Under the pieces are notes generated by a model. That model ran no database searches. It was not told the DNA's origin and saw only the letters and a list, made by a program, of their open reading frames with translations. From the NCBI GenBank assembly GCA_016926765.1, contig JAFGNY010000126.1, positions 1-7,157 on the forward strand: a DNA stretch of 7,157 bases, in the 5' to 3' direction. Origin of the DNA: Bacteroidales bacterium. GTDB lineage: Bacteria; Bacteroidota; Bacteroidia; Bacteroidales; FEN-979. The position numbers and the translations under genes were made by a program. Shown here piece after piece: positions 1-7,126 of the stretch. Position 1 is the first letter of the stretch. The number at the start of each line of letters is the position of its first letter.

Positions 1-558
1 CCACAGTACACCATCATGGAACCCAATACGGTTTATGGAATCAGTAAACTGGCGGGTGAGCGATGGATCGAATATTATTATCAGAAATACGGTGTAGACA
101 CCAGGAGTTTGCGTTACCCGGGTCTGATCAGCTTCAAGACGGAAGCCGGCGGCGGAACGACTGATTATGCCGTGGAGATCTTCTATGATGCTATCCGGGA
201 AGGAAATTACGACTGTTTCCTGGGCAGCGAAACAGCTCTTCCCATGATGTTCATGCCCGATGCCATCAAAGCCACCATTGACGTAATGGAAGCTGATGCA
301 TCAAAACTCAGCCTGCGTTCAAGCTACAACGTTGGTGGAATCTGCTTCACTCCCCATACCCTGGCCAACGAGATTAAGAAGCACATCCCTGGATTTGAGA
401 TCAGCTATACACCCGATTTCCGCCAATCGATTGCCGACTCGTGGCCCGACTGCATCGACGACAGCGTAGCCCGTCGCGACTGGGGACTTACCAGCGAATA
501 CGACCTGCCGCGTATGACCCAGGTAATGATTGATGAAATACGGAAAAAATTGAAATGA
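1..558 (+). CDS. tdh: L-threonine 3-dehydrogenase, SDR type (5' partial)
   Basis: This is the C-terminal part of an extended short-chain dehydrogenase/epimerase-fold protein that fits L-threonine 3-dehydrogenase, which oxidises L-threonine with NAD+ to 2-amino-3-oxobutyrate in the cytosol. The reading frame is open from base 1. The ATG at 16 lies inside the conserved stretch PQYTIMEPNTVYGISK, so it is not the true start. About 130 residues, including the Rossmann glycine motif, must lie upstream of the window (the family is about 310-320 aa). The catalytic YxxxK pair is visible as Tyr and Lys of VYGISK (bases 34-48). Downstream are the family-typical blocks RYPGLIS, GGGTTDYAVEIFYDA and LPMMFMPDAIKATIDVM, which separate it from sugar-nucleotide epimerases of the same fold. 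It ends in TGA, 13 bases from the stop of the convergent hydrolase gene. It is on the other strand from the acyl-CoA cluster and probably functionally separate. Its usual partner, glycine C-acetyltransferase, is not in view. Confidence 0.9.
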   Translation, partial: PQYTIMEPNTVYGISKLAGERWIEYYYQKYGVDTRSLRYPGLISFKTEAGGGTTDYAVEIFYDAIREGNYDCFLGSETALPMMFMPDAIKATIDVMEADASKLSLRSSYNVGGICFTPHTLANEIKKHIPGFEISYTPDFRQSIADSWPDCIDDSVARRDWGLTSEYDLPRMTQVMIDEIRKKLK

Positions 559-571
559 CCCCACCCCGTCT

Positions 572-1414
572 CTACAGGATATCCGTCAATGCAAACGCCT
601 CCTTCATCCGAATCCCTTTTTCGGTGTTTTCAACCGTACAGCACTCCTTGCTGATGTCGTGTTCAAAGAAGAGAATATATCCTTTTTCGGTAGCTTCATT
701 CAGGAATTTTTCCTTTTCTTCCATCGTGATCAGAGGACGTGTGTCATAGCTCATTACATAGGGTAATGGAATATGCGCGGCGGAAGGTAACAGATCAGCC
801 ATGTAGACAATCGTTTTCCCATTATAGTTTATCAATGGGATCACCTGGCCATCGGTATGACCGTTGAAAAGGCGAACCGAAATTCCCGGAAGGATCTCGG
901 TCTCCTCTTCAATCAGCTTCAGGGTTCCCTTTTCTTTGATTGGAAGGATATTCTCTTTCAGGAAAGAGGCTTTTTCGCGGTTGTTGGGATTGGTGGCCCA
1001 TTCCCATTGCTGGCGGCTGGTCCAGCAGGTTGCATTTGGGAACGTCGGAATATAATCCGTTTTGTCTTCATTCCACTTGACCGCGCCACCGGCATGGTCG
1101 AAATGAAGATGTGTAAGGATAAGATCCGTGATATCGTCAAGGGTGTACCCGACGGCTGCCAACGATCCTTCAAGTGTCTCTTCCCCGTTCAGGTAATAGT
1201 GTCCCATGAATTTCTGGGATTGCTTATCGCCGATCCCGCAGTCGATCAATACCCTTCGGGTGCCGGTATCAATCAGCAAACAGCGCATCGACCAGTTGCA
1301 CAGATTGTTTTCGTCACAGGGATACAATTTGCTCCAGATCACTTTCGGCACAACGCCAAACATAGCGCCACCGTCAAGTTTCAGGTTTCCGGTTAATATA
1401 GAATAGAGTTTCAT
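572..1414 (-). CDS. Metallo-beta-lactamase-fold hydrolase, lactonase-like
   Basis: This is a 280-residue zinc-dependent hydrolase of the metallo-beta-lactamase superfamily, in the branch that includes N-acyl-homoserine lactonases. The metal-binding motif HLHFDHAGG gives His102, His104, Asp106 and His107. The remaining ligands are His186 in NGHTDG, Asp207 in YMADLLPS and His252 in FFEHD, so the set looks complete for a two-metal site. There is no signal peptide or membrane segment, so it should be cytosolic. An in-frame ATG at 1447 would add 11 residues but overlap the kinase gene by 29 bases. The ATG at 1414 is preferred because it falls 4 bases after the kinase stop (TGA-CTTT-ATG) and begins MKLYSILTGN, where homologues usually start. 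No Shine-Dalgarno is seen. It is the last gene of the four-gene cluster. The substrate cannot be read from the sequence: given its neighbours, an acyl thioester or lactone is an inference, not a finding. Confidence 0.85.
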   Translation of the reverse strand: MKLYSILTGNLKLDGGAMFGVVPKVIWSKLYPCDENNLCNWSMRCLLIDTGTRRVLIDCGIGDKQSQKFMGHYYLNGEETLEGSLAAVGYTLDDITDLILTHLHFDHAGGAVKWNEDKTDYIPTFPNATCWTSRQQWEWATNPNNREKASFLKENILPIKEKGTLKLIEEETEILPGISVRLFNGHTDGQVIPLINYNGKTIVYMADLLPSAAHIPLPYVMSYDTRPLITMEEKEKFLNEATEKGYILFFEHDISKECCTVENTEKGIRMKEAFALTDIL

Positions 1415-1418
1415 AAAG

Positions 1419-2492
1419 TCAGACGTATTCTGAGATTTCAATTTCACCCCGGATCACCCGCAGGGCATTGGAGGCCATCGCCTGGATTTCATTATCTCCC
1501 GGGAAGACGATCACCTGACCAAGACGGTCCACATGATCACGTATGATGTTGATTACAAATTCGGAATGCGCCAGATCACCAGTCAGCAGAATGGCATCTA
1601 TCTCCCCTTTCAGGGCAACAAACATTTCGCCGATCGATTTGGAAACCTGGTAAGCCATCGATTCAATAATCAAAGTAGCATGCCTGTCTCCATCTTTAAT
1701 TCTGGTTTCAATTTCAGTAATATCGGTTGTGCCAAGATGGGCATTGATTCCCCCTTCGTGAGTAAGCAGGGCAAAGATCTCCTCCTTCGTCTTTTTTCCA
1801 TCACTGCACATCTTAACGATGTCACCCAGCGGAAGACTCCCGCACCGGATCATCGAAAACGGGCCATCACCTTCAAAGCCCTGATTCACATCGATTACCT
1901 TCCCTTTGTGATGAGCGCCAACTGTTGTACCATTCCCCATATGAGCCACGATGAGGTTCATATCATGGTAGTTTTTCTTGAGACTTTCGGCATATAGCTT
2001 CGCTACAGCTTTCTGGTTCAGGGCATGAAAAATGGATTTTCGTTCCACCCCCGGAGCCCCCGTAATCCTCGCGATATCCTGCATTTCATCCACAACAGCC
2101 GGATCGGCGATCAGGGCCTTTGCTCCTTCAATTTTCGCTGCAACGGCATCAGCCACCAGTCCTCCGATGTTGATGATGTCAACTCCGATCGGACTGTTCA
2201 GCAGGTCAAAACGAAGGGCTTCGTTGATTTCATAAATCCCGGAATGGACCGGTTTGATCAATCCTCCCCGTGAGATGACAATCTTCACCTTGCTGAAGTC
2301 AAAATGATTGTTATGCAACTCTCTGAAGATGACATCGCGCCTGAATTCCACCTGATCGTAAACGGTGTTAAACTGACCCACTTCTTCTGCCGAATGTCTC
2401 CTGTTGTTGATGTATAATAACTGGAAGTTATCAAAAACTGCGGTTTGGGTCACCTTGTCCTTCGGGTTAACAACCAAAATATTAAACGTCAT
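1419..2492 (-). CDS. Butyrate kinase family protein with divergent active-site motifs
   Basis: This 357-residue protein belongs to the acetate/butyrate kinase family (ASKHA fold). Typical butyrate kinases turn butyryl phosphate plus ADP into butyrate plus ATP. Length and many blocks match: RHSAEE (32-37), ISRGGLIKP (73-81), DPAVVDE (130-136), ARITGAPGVERKSIFHALNQKAVA (split across 141-164), VAHMGNGTTVGAHHKGKVID (182-201), HLGTTD (252-257) and VFPGDNE (329-335). The phosphate-binding motif, NPGSTSTK in typical members, reads NPKDKVTQ (9-16). The block usually written HASNLGG reads DIINIGG (105-111), PERSG reads MIRCG (214-218), and LTGGLA reads LTGDLA (303-308). The changes are in register with no frameshift or stop, so the frame is maintained. 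Start: ATG 17 bases after the IcmF stop, with an A-rich leader. No phosphotransbutyrylase is present nearby. Family membership is secure; kinase activity is doubtful, so no gene symbol is given. Confidence 0.85.
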   Translation of the reverse strand: MTFNILVVNPKDKVTQTAVFDNFQLLYINNRRHSAEEVGQFNTVYDQVEFRRDVIFRELHNNHFDFSKVKIVISRGGLIKPVHSGIYEINEALRFDLLNSPIGVDIINIGGLVADAVAAKIEGAKALIADPAVVDEMQDIARITGAPGVERKSIFHALNQKAVAKLYAESLKKNYHDMNLIVAHMGNGTTVGAHHKGKVIDVNQGFEGDGPFSMIRCGSLPLGDIVKMCSDGKKTKEEIFALLTHEGGINAHLGTTDITEIETRIKDGDRHATLIIESMAYQVSKSIGEMFVALKGEIDAILLTGDLAHSEFVINIIRDHVDRLGQVIVFPGDNEIQAMASNALRVIRGEIEISEYV

Positions 2493-2509
2493 ACTATCTT
2501 TTTTTCAAA
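2493..2509 (-). promoter_or_regulatory. A-rich translation leader ahead of kinase-family gene
   Basis: The 17-base spacer between the IcmF stop and the kinase-family ATG reads TTTGAAAAAAAGATAGT on the coding strand. It has no GGAGG-type Shine-Dalgarno but a run of seven A residues shortly before the start. A/T-rich leaders of this kind are typical of Bacteroidota, where initiation depends less on anti-Shine-Dalgarno pairing. It supports the start at 2492. The functional role is inferred from position and composition only. Confidence 0.3.
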
Positions 2510-5500
2510 TTACATACTTCTTCTGTACTGTCCGCCCACATCAAACAACGCGTGGGTGATCTGGCCGATGGAGCAGATTTTGGATGCCTCCATCAGGCTT
2601 TCAAAGATATTCAAATTCTGTGTGGTATGGTGCTGCAGGTCATGCAAAGCTTGTTCCGATTCTTTCTCCCAGGTCTTGTGGAGCTCTTTCAGCATATCGA
2701 TCTGGTATTGCTTCTCTTCCTCAGTTGACCGGATAATTTCGCCAGGCAGTACAGTAGGGGACCCTTTACTCGAGAGGAAGGTGTTCACTCCCATGATGGG
2801 CAGTTTCCCTGAATTTTTCATGACCTCATAATAGAGTGATTCTTCCTGAATCTTGCTGCGCTGGTACATGGTCTCCATGGCTCCCAGCACACCTCCCCTT
2901 TCCGATAACCGTTCAAATTCCATCATTACCGCTTCTTCAACGAGGTCTGTCAACTCCTCGATGATGAATGATCCCTGCAGCGGGTTCTGGTTTTTCGCCA
3001 GGCCAAGTTCATGGTTGATGATCATCTGGATAGCCATCGCACGACGAACCGATTCTTCGGTGGGTGTGGTGATAGCTTCATCGTAAGCATTGGTATGCAG
3101 AGAGTTGCAATTATCATAAATGGCGTACAATGCCTGCAGGGTTGTGCGGATGTCGTTGAAGTCGATCTCCTGGGCATGAAGGGATCTTCCGGATGTTTGA
3201 ATATGGTATTTCAGCATCTGGGATCGGGCGTTTGCCTTGTACCTGTATTTCATCGCTTTGGCCCAGATCAGCCGGGCAACTCTCCCGATCACTGAATATT
3301 CGGGATCGAGACCGTTGGAGAAAAAGAAGGAGAGGTTCGGCGCAAATTTATTCACATCCATCCCCCTGGAAGCATAATACTCTACATAGGTAAACCCATT
3401 GGAAAGCGTGAGGGCAAGCTGGGTGATCGGATTTGCACCTGCTTCCGCGATGTGATACCCGGAGATGGAGACGGAATAGAAATTCCTGACATTGTTCTTG
3501 ATGAAATACTCCTGGATATCACCCATCATCTTCAGGGCAAAGTCGGTTGAAAAGATACAGGTATTCTGAGCCTGATCCTCCTTCAGGATATCTGCCTGTA
3601 CAGTTCCCCTGACCTGAGAAAGGGTATCCTGTTTGATCTTCGCATACACTTCTGCCGGCAGAATCCGGTCGCCCGTGACGCCCAGCAGCATCAATCCGAG
3701 TCCGTTATTCCCCCTGGGCAGTTTTCCCTGGTAAGCGGGGCGTTTGGTTCCTTTTTTCCGGTAGATCGACCGGATCTTTTTTTCAACCTCCTCTTCCAGA
3801 CCCTGTTCCCGGATATACTTTTCGCATTGCTGATCAATGGCTGTATTCATGAAATAGCCAACCATCGCAGGTGCAGGTCCGTTGATCGTCATCGAAACCG
3901 AGGTCGTTGGGTTAAGCAGGTCGAATCCGGAGTAAAGTTTTTTGCAATCGTCCAAACAGGAAATGGAAACACCTGAATTCCCTATTTTCCCGAAGATATC
4001 GGGACGCACGCCGGGGTCAAATCCATAGAGCGTCACCGAGTCATAGGCAGTGGAGAGACGCACGAACGGCATCCCGTGTGAAACATAGTGAAACCGTTTG
4101 TTTGTCCGTTCGGGCCCTCCTTCTCCTGCAAACATCCTGGTAGGATCTTCACTGGTTCGTTTGAATGGAAATACTCCGGCAGCATAAGGGAATTCACCGG
4201 GAACATTTTCCCGGAGATTCCATTTCAGGATGTCGCCCCATCCCTGATATTTGGGAAGGGAGATCTTTGGAATCCGGAGATGGGAGAGTGATTCGGTAGA
4301 TGTCTCAACGCTGATCTCTTTATCCCTGACCTTATACAAAAAGGTTCCTTCTTTCAATTTCCTGATCTTCTCGGGCCAGTGGTTCAGGATCTCCTGATTT
4401 GTCGGTTCGAGTTCCTTCAGCGTTTGTTCGTAAATCTTTTTTAGGGCATGGGAAGCGGCTTGCCGTTGCTCTGATTCTTCAGGAGAAGATTCGGATTCTT
4501 CCTTTCGAAGTGTCTCCAGTGTTTCATGAATCGTATAAAGCTGTTGAGCAAGGCGGGACTGTTCTTCTGCCCATTGATTATACCCTCTGACCGTTTCGGC
4601 AATTTCAGCCATATAACGGATCCGGGAAGGAGGAATGATGAAGATTTTTTCCTCCATTTCGTCTTTTCCTGAGAAATGGCTGGGAAAGGAGACACCTGTT
4701 CTCTCCCTGATCGTTGAAATAATCGCCTGATAGAGTTTGTTGACTCCGGGATCATTGAACTGGGAGGCTACTGTTCCGTAAACCGGCATAAGATCAAGGT
4801 CATCATGGAACCGGTTATGGTTTCGCTGATACTGTTTCTTCACGTCCCTTAATGCATCCAGCGCGCCTCTTTTATCGAATTTATTGATGGCGATCAGGTC
4901 AGCAAAGTCGAGCATGTCAATTTTTTCGAGCTGGCTGGCCGCTCCGAAATCCGGCGTCATTACATAAAGTGTGAGGTCGCTATGGTCCACGATCTCGGTA
5001 TCGGATTGCCCGATCCCGGAAGTTTCTACGATGATCAGGTCAAAGCCGGCTGCTTTTGTGATGGTGATGGCATCTTTAACATATCTCGACAGAGCCAGGT
5101 TGGACTGCCGGGTAGCGAGGGAACGCATATATACCCTCTTATCGCTGATAGCATTCATGCGGATCCGGTCGCCCAGCAGAGCGCCTCCTGTTTTCCGCTT
5201 GGTAGGATCGACCGAGATGATCGCGATATTTTTAGTTGGAAGATCATTCAGATACCTCCGTACAATCTCATCCACCAGGCTCGATTTTCCAGCGCCTCCA
5301 GTACCGGTGATTCCCAGAACGGGCACCTTATTTTTCTTTGCCTTGGTTTCCAGTTTATTCAGGATGGGTTTAGCGCGTTCCGGATCATTTTCCGCCAACG
5401 TTATCAGGCGGGAGACGGTTGTCTGATTGCTGGGTTCAAGTGAGTCAACAGTAAGTTTTTCGAGATTGTCCAAAGGGAAATCGCATCGTTCCAGCACATC

Positions 5501-5911
5501 ATTGATCATCCCCTGAAGACTCATCTCCCGGCCGTCATCCGGAGAGTAAATCCGTGTGATACCGTATTCCTGAAGTTCGTTGATCTCTTCGGGAAGAATG
5601 ACACCACCGCCACCGCCGAAGATCCGGATATGGCCGCATCCCGCCTCGTGTAACAGATCATACATGTATTTAAAAAACTCCATGTGGCCTCCCTGGTAGG
5701 AGGTGATGGCCACGGCATGTGCATCTTCCTGGATGGCACAATCGACAATTTCCTGTACAGAGCGGTTATGCCCGAGATGAATCACTTCCGCTCCGCTTGC
5801 CTGCAGGATTCGGCGCATGATATTGATCGCGGCATCATGGCCATCAAATAGCGATGCAGCCGTAACGATGCGAATATGGTTGTGGGGTTTGTACGGTTTC
5901 GGTATCTTCAT
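2510..5911 (-). CDS. icmF: Fused isobutyryl-CoA mutase IcmF (B12-dependent, with GTPase chaperone domain)
   Basis: This 1133-residue fusion enzyme should interconvert isobutyryl-CoA and n-butyryl-CoA using adenosylcobalamin. Domains in order: B12-binding domain (about 12-145) with DGHD, where His25 is the expected lower cobalt ligand, plus SYQGGH (71-76) and the glycine run 99-103; a MeaI-type G-protein chaperone domain (about 195-430) with P-loop GTGGAGKS (203-210), DPTKRKTGGALLGDRIRM (235-252), ETSGIGQSD (296-304) and NKFD (343-346); a charged helical linker (about 435-540); and the substrate-binding TIM-barrel mutase domain (about 550-1133) with SISGYH (815-820). Phe594 in MFAGEGG and Gln782 in AQNTCIF sit where isobutyryl-CoA mutases carry Phe and Gln and methylmalonyl-CoA mutases carry Tyr and Arg, by alignment from memory. 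This favours isobutyryl-CoA over methylmalonyl-CoA. It lies 16 bases after the acyl-CoA dehydrogenase stop and 17 before the kinase-family gene, so co-transcription is likely. No separate mutase subunit or chaperone gene is needed. Confidence 0.95.
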   Translation of the reverse strand: MKIPKPYKPHNHIRIVTAASLFDGHDAAINIMRRILQASGAEVIHLGHNRSVQEIVDCAIQEDAHAVAITSYQGGHMEFFKYMYDLLHEAGCGHIRIFGGGGGVILPEEINELQEYGITRIYSPDDGREMSLQGMINDVLERCDFPLDNLEKLTVDSLEPSNQTTVSRLITLAENDPERAKPILNKLETKAKKNKVPVLGITGTGGAGKSSLVDEIVRRYLNDLPTKNIAIISVDPTKRKTGGALLGDRIRMNAISDKRVYMRSLATRQSNLALSRYVKDAITITKAAGFDLIIVETSGIGQSDTEIVDHSDLTLYVMTPDFGAASQLEKIDMLDFADLIAINKFDKRGALDALRDVKKQYQRNHNRFHDDLDLMPVYGTVASQFNDPGVNKLYQAIISTIRERTGVSFPSHFSGKDEMEEKIFIIPPSRIRYMAEIAETVRGYNQWAEEQSRLAQQLYTIHETLETLRKEESESSPEESEQRQAASHALKKIYEQTLKELEPTNQEILNHWPEKIRKLKEGTFLYKVRDKEISVETSTESLSHLRIPKISLPKYQGWGDILKWNLRENVPGEFPYAAGVFPFKRTSEDPTRMFAGEGGPERTNKRFHYVSHGMPFVRLSTAYDSVTLYGFDPGVRPDIFGKIGNSGVSISCLDDCKKLYSGFDLLNPTTSVSMTINGPAPAMVGYFMNTAIDQQCEKYIREQGLEEEVEKKIRSIYRKKGTKRPAYQGKLPRGNNGLGLMLLGVTGDRILPAEVYAKIKQDTLSQVRGTVQADILKEDQAQNTCIFSTDFALKMMGDIQEYFIKNNVRNFYSVSISGYHIAEAGANPITQLALTLSNGFTYVEYYASRGMDVNKFAPNLSFFFSNGLDPEYSVIGRVARLIWAKAMKYRYKANARSQMLKYHIQTSGRSLHAQEIDFNDIRTTLQALYAIYDNCNSLHTNAYDEAITTPTEESVRRAMAIQMIINHELGLAKNQNPLQGSFIIEELTDLVEEAVMMEFERLSERGGVLGAMETMYQRSKIQEESLYYEVMKNSGKLPIMGVNTFLSSKGSPTVLPGEIIRSTEEEKQYQIDMLKELHKTWEKESEQALHDLQHHTTQNLNIFESLMEASKICSIGQITHALFDVGGQYRRSM

Positions 5912-5927
5912 CGAATCAGGTTCAGGC

Positions 5928-7070
5928 TTAGTCGTTCATGATCGCCCGCGAGATGATGATCTGCTGGATCTCGCTGGTCCCTTCGTAGATCTGAGTCAGC
6001 TTGGCTTCACGCATCAGGCGTTCTACATGATACTCTTTTACATAACCATATCCTCCATGGATCTGGACCGCTTCTGTAGTAACGTACATGGCGGTTTCAG
6101 CTGCCCAGTATTTCGCCATTGCGCTGACGGTTCCATAGGGTTTTTTCTGGTCTTTCAGCCAGGCTGCTTTTAAAACAAAATAACGCGCTGCCTCAATCCG
6201 GGTATGCATCTCGGCCAGTTTAAATCCAATTGCCTGGTGGTTGATGATTTCCGTGCCAAACGCTTTCCGCTCTTTGGCATATTGTAAGGCCCTTTCATAA
6301 GCTCCCTGAGCGATTCCCAGCGCCTGGGCAGCAATTCCGATCCTTCCTCCTTCAAGGGTTTTCATGGCCGCCTTGAATCCAAAGCCATCCTCTCCGATCC
6401 TGTTTTCCTTCGGAACTTTCACATCATTGAACATCACTGAATGGGTATCGGAACTCCTCATCCCCATTTTATCCTCGTGCGGACCCAGGGATATCCCTGG
6501 TGAATCTTTTTCAATGATCAGGGCGTTGATCCCTTTATGACCCTTCTCCGGATTCGTTTGTGCAATGACGATATAGATTGAAGCGCAATTGGCATTTGTG
6601 ATCCAATTTTTCGTTCCATTCACCAGGTAATGATCTCCCATATCGATGGCTGTGGTACGCTGGGAAGTTGCATCCGATCCGGCATCCGGTTCAGAGAGTA
6701 AAAACGCACCCAGTTTTTCTCCCCTGGCAAGCGGCTTAAGGAACTTCTCTTTTTGTGCTTCTGTTCCAAACTCCTCAAGTTCATAACAGACAAGGGAGTT
6801 ATTTACAGAAATGATGACAGATGTGGCGGAGTCAACTTTCGATAACTCTTCCATCGCCAGAACATAGGAAATGGTGTCCATTCCACCTCCGTCGTATTTC
6901 GTGTCGACAGTCATTCCCATGAAGCCAAGTTCGGTAAGTGCCTTTACATGCTGTGTTGGGAATGTGGCAGTAGCGTCCCTCTCCAGGACGTCTTTGATCA
7001 GCTCCCGCTGGGCATAATCCCGGGCAGCCTGCTGGATCATCTTTTGTTCTTCGGTAAATTCAAAATTCAT
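5928..7070 (-). CDS. Short-chain acyl-CoA dehydrogenase (butyryl-CoA dehydrogenase-like)
   Basis: This is a 380-residue FAD flavoenzyme of the acyl-CoA dehydrogenase family, the usual full length for the soluble short-chain branch. It introduces an alpha-beta double bond into an acyl-CoA and passes electrons to an electron-transferring flavoprotein. Both family signatures are present: GAFLLSEPDAGSD (121-133) and QIHGGYGYVKEYHVERLMRE (336-355). The catalytic base is Glu363 in IYEGTSE, the position used by butyryl-, short- and medium-chain dehydrogenases; isovaleryl- and long-chain enzymes place it elsewhere. FAD-contact segments WITNA (156-160) and RKAFG (268-272) are also visible. Being first in the cluster with IcmF next, butyryl-CoA or isobutyryl-CoA is the likely substrate; the sequence alone does not decide which. 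In anaerobes such enzymes can run in the crotonyl-CoA reducing direction with EtfAB, but no etf genes lie in the window. Start: ATG beginning MNFEFTEEQKMIQ, the normal family N-terminus. Confidence 0.92.
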   Translation of the reverse strand: MNFEFTEEQKMIQQAARDYAQRELIKDVLERDATATFPTQHVKALTELGFMGMTVDTKYDGGGMDTISYVLAMEELSKVDSATSVIISVNNSLVCYELEEFGTEAQKEKFLKPLARGEKLGAFLLSEPDAGSDATSQRTTAIDMGDHYLVNGTKNWITNANCASIYIVIAQTNPEKGHKGINALIIEKDSPGISLGPHEDKMGMRSSDTHSVMFNDVKVPKENRIGEDGFGFKAAMKTLEGGRIGIAAQALGIAQGAYERALQYAKERKAFGTEIINHQAIGFKLAEMHTRIEAARYFVLKAAWLKDQKKPYGTVSAMAKYWAAETAMYVTTEAVQIHGGYGYVKEYHVERLMREAKLTQIYEGTSEIQQIIISRAIMND

Positions 7071-7099
7071 TGGATCAGAAATTTAAAATTTGTGTCATT

Positions 7100-7126
7100 C
7101 AAAAATACAGGTTTTCTTCGAACAAA
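7100..7126 (-). promoter_or_regulatory. Possible Bacteroidota-type promoter for the acyl-CoA cluster
   Basis: On the minus strand, TATTTTTG (7107-7100) is an exact match to the Bacteroidota -7 consensus TAnnTTTG. A TTTG (7126-7123) lies upstream with a 15-base spacer, which is shorter than is usual for the -33 element. The -7 box ends 29 bases before the acyl-CoA dehydrogenase ATG, leaving room for a short A/T-rich leader. The region is A/T-rich, so a chance match is quite possible. If real, it makes the dehydrogenase the first gene of the operon. The rest of the 87-base upstream stretch shows only a short GAATATTC palindrome (7142-7149). Confidence 0.35.

Noticed and set aside
608..624. Small hairpin CCGAA-loop-TTCGG followed by TGTTTT, as a terminator for the threonine dehydrogenase
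   Set aside because: The stem is only 5 base pairs, the T run is short, and it sits within the hydrolase coding sequence, so it is too weak to call.
857..1396. 179-codon open frame on the plus strand inside the hydrolase gene
   Set aside because: It lies wholly antisense to a gene with clear motifs, has no recognisable domain, and its composition is what the reverse strand of a conserved gene gives.
1415..1447. Longer N-terminus for the hydrolase starting at 1447
   Set aside because: It would overlap the end of the kinase-family gene by 29 bases and add 11 residues not expected in the family; the ATG at 1414 fits both spacing and the usual N-terminus.
2441..2492. Frameshift or sequencing error as the cause of the odd kinase N-terminus
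   Set aside because: The altered motif is flanked on both sides by family-conserved residues in the same frame with the same length, so no indel pair is needed.
4971..5443. Two overlapping plus-strand open frames of about 150 codons opposite the GTPase domain of IcmF
   Set aside because: They overlap each other in different frames and are antisense to highly conserved coding sequence; no domain is recognisable and neither looks like a real protein.
2510..5911. Annotation of the large gene as methylmalonyl-CoA mutase
   Set aside because: The domain order (B12 domain, G protein, mutase) is that of IcmF, and the Phe/Gln specificity pair does not fit a methylmalonyl-CoA enzyme.
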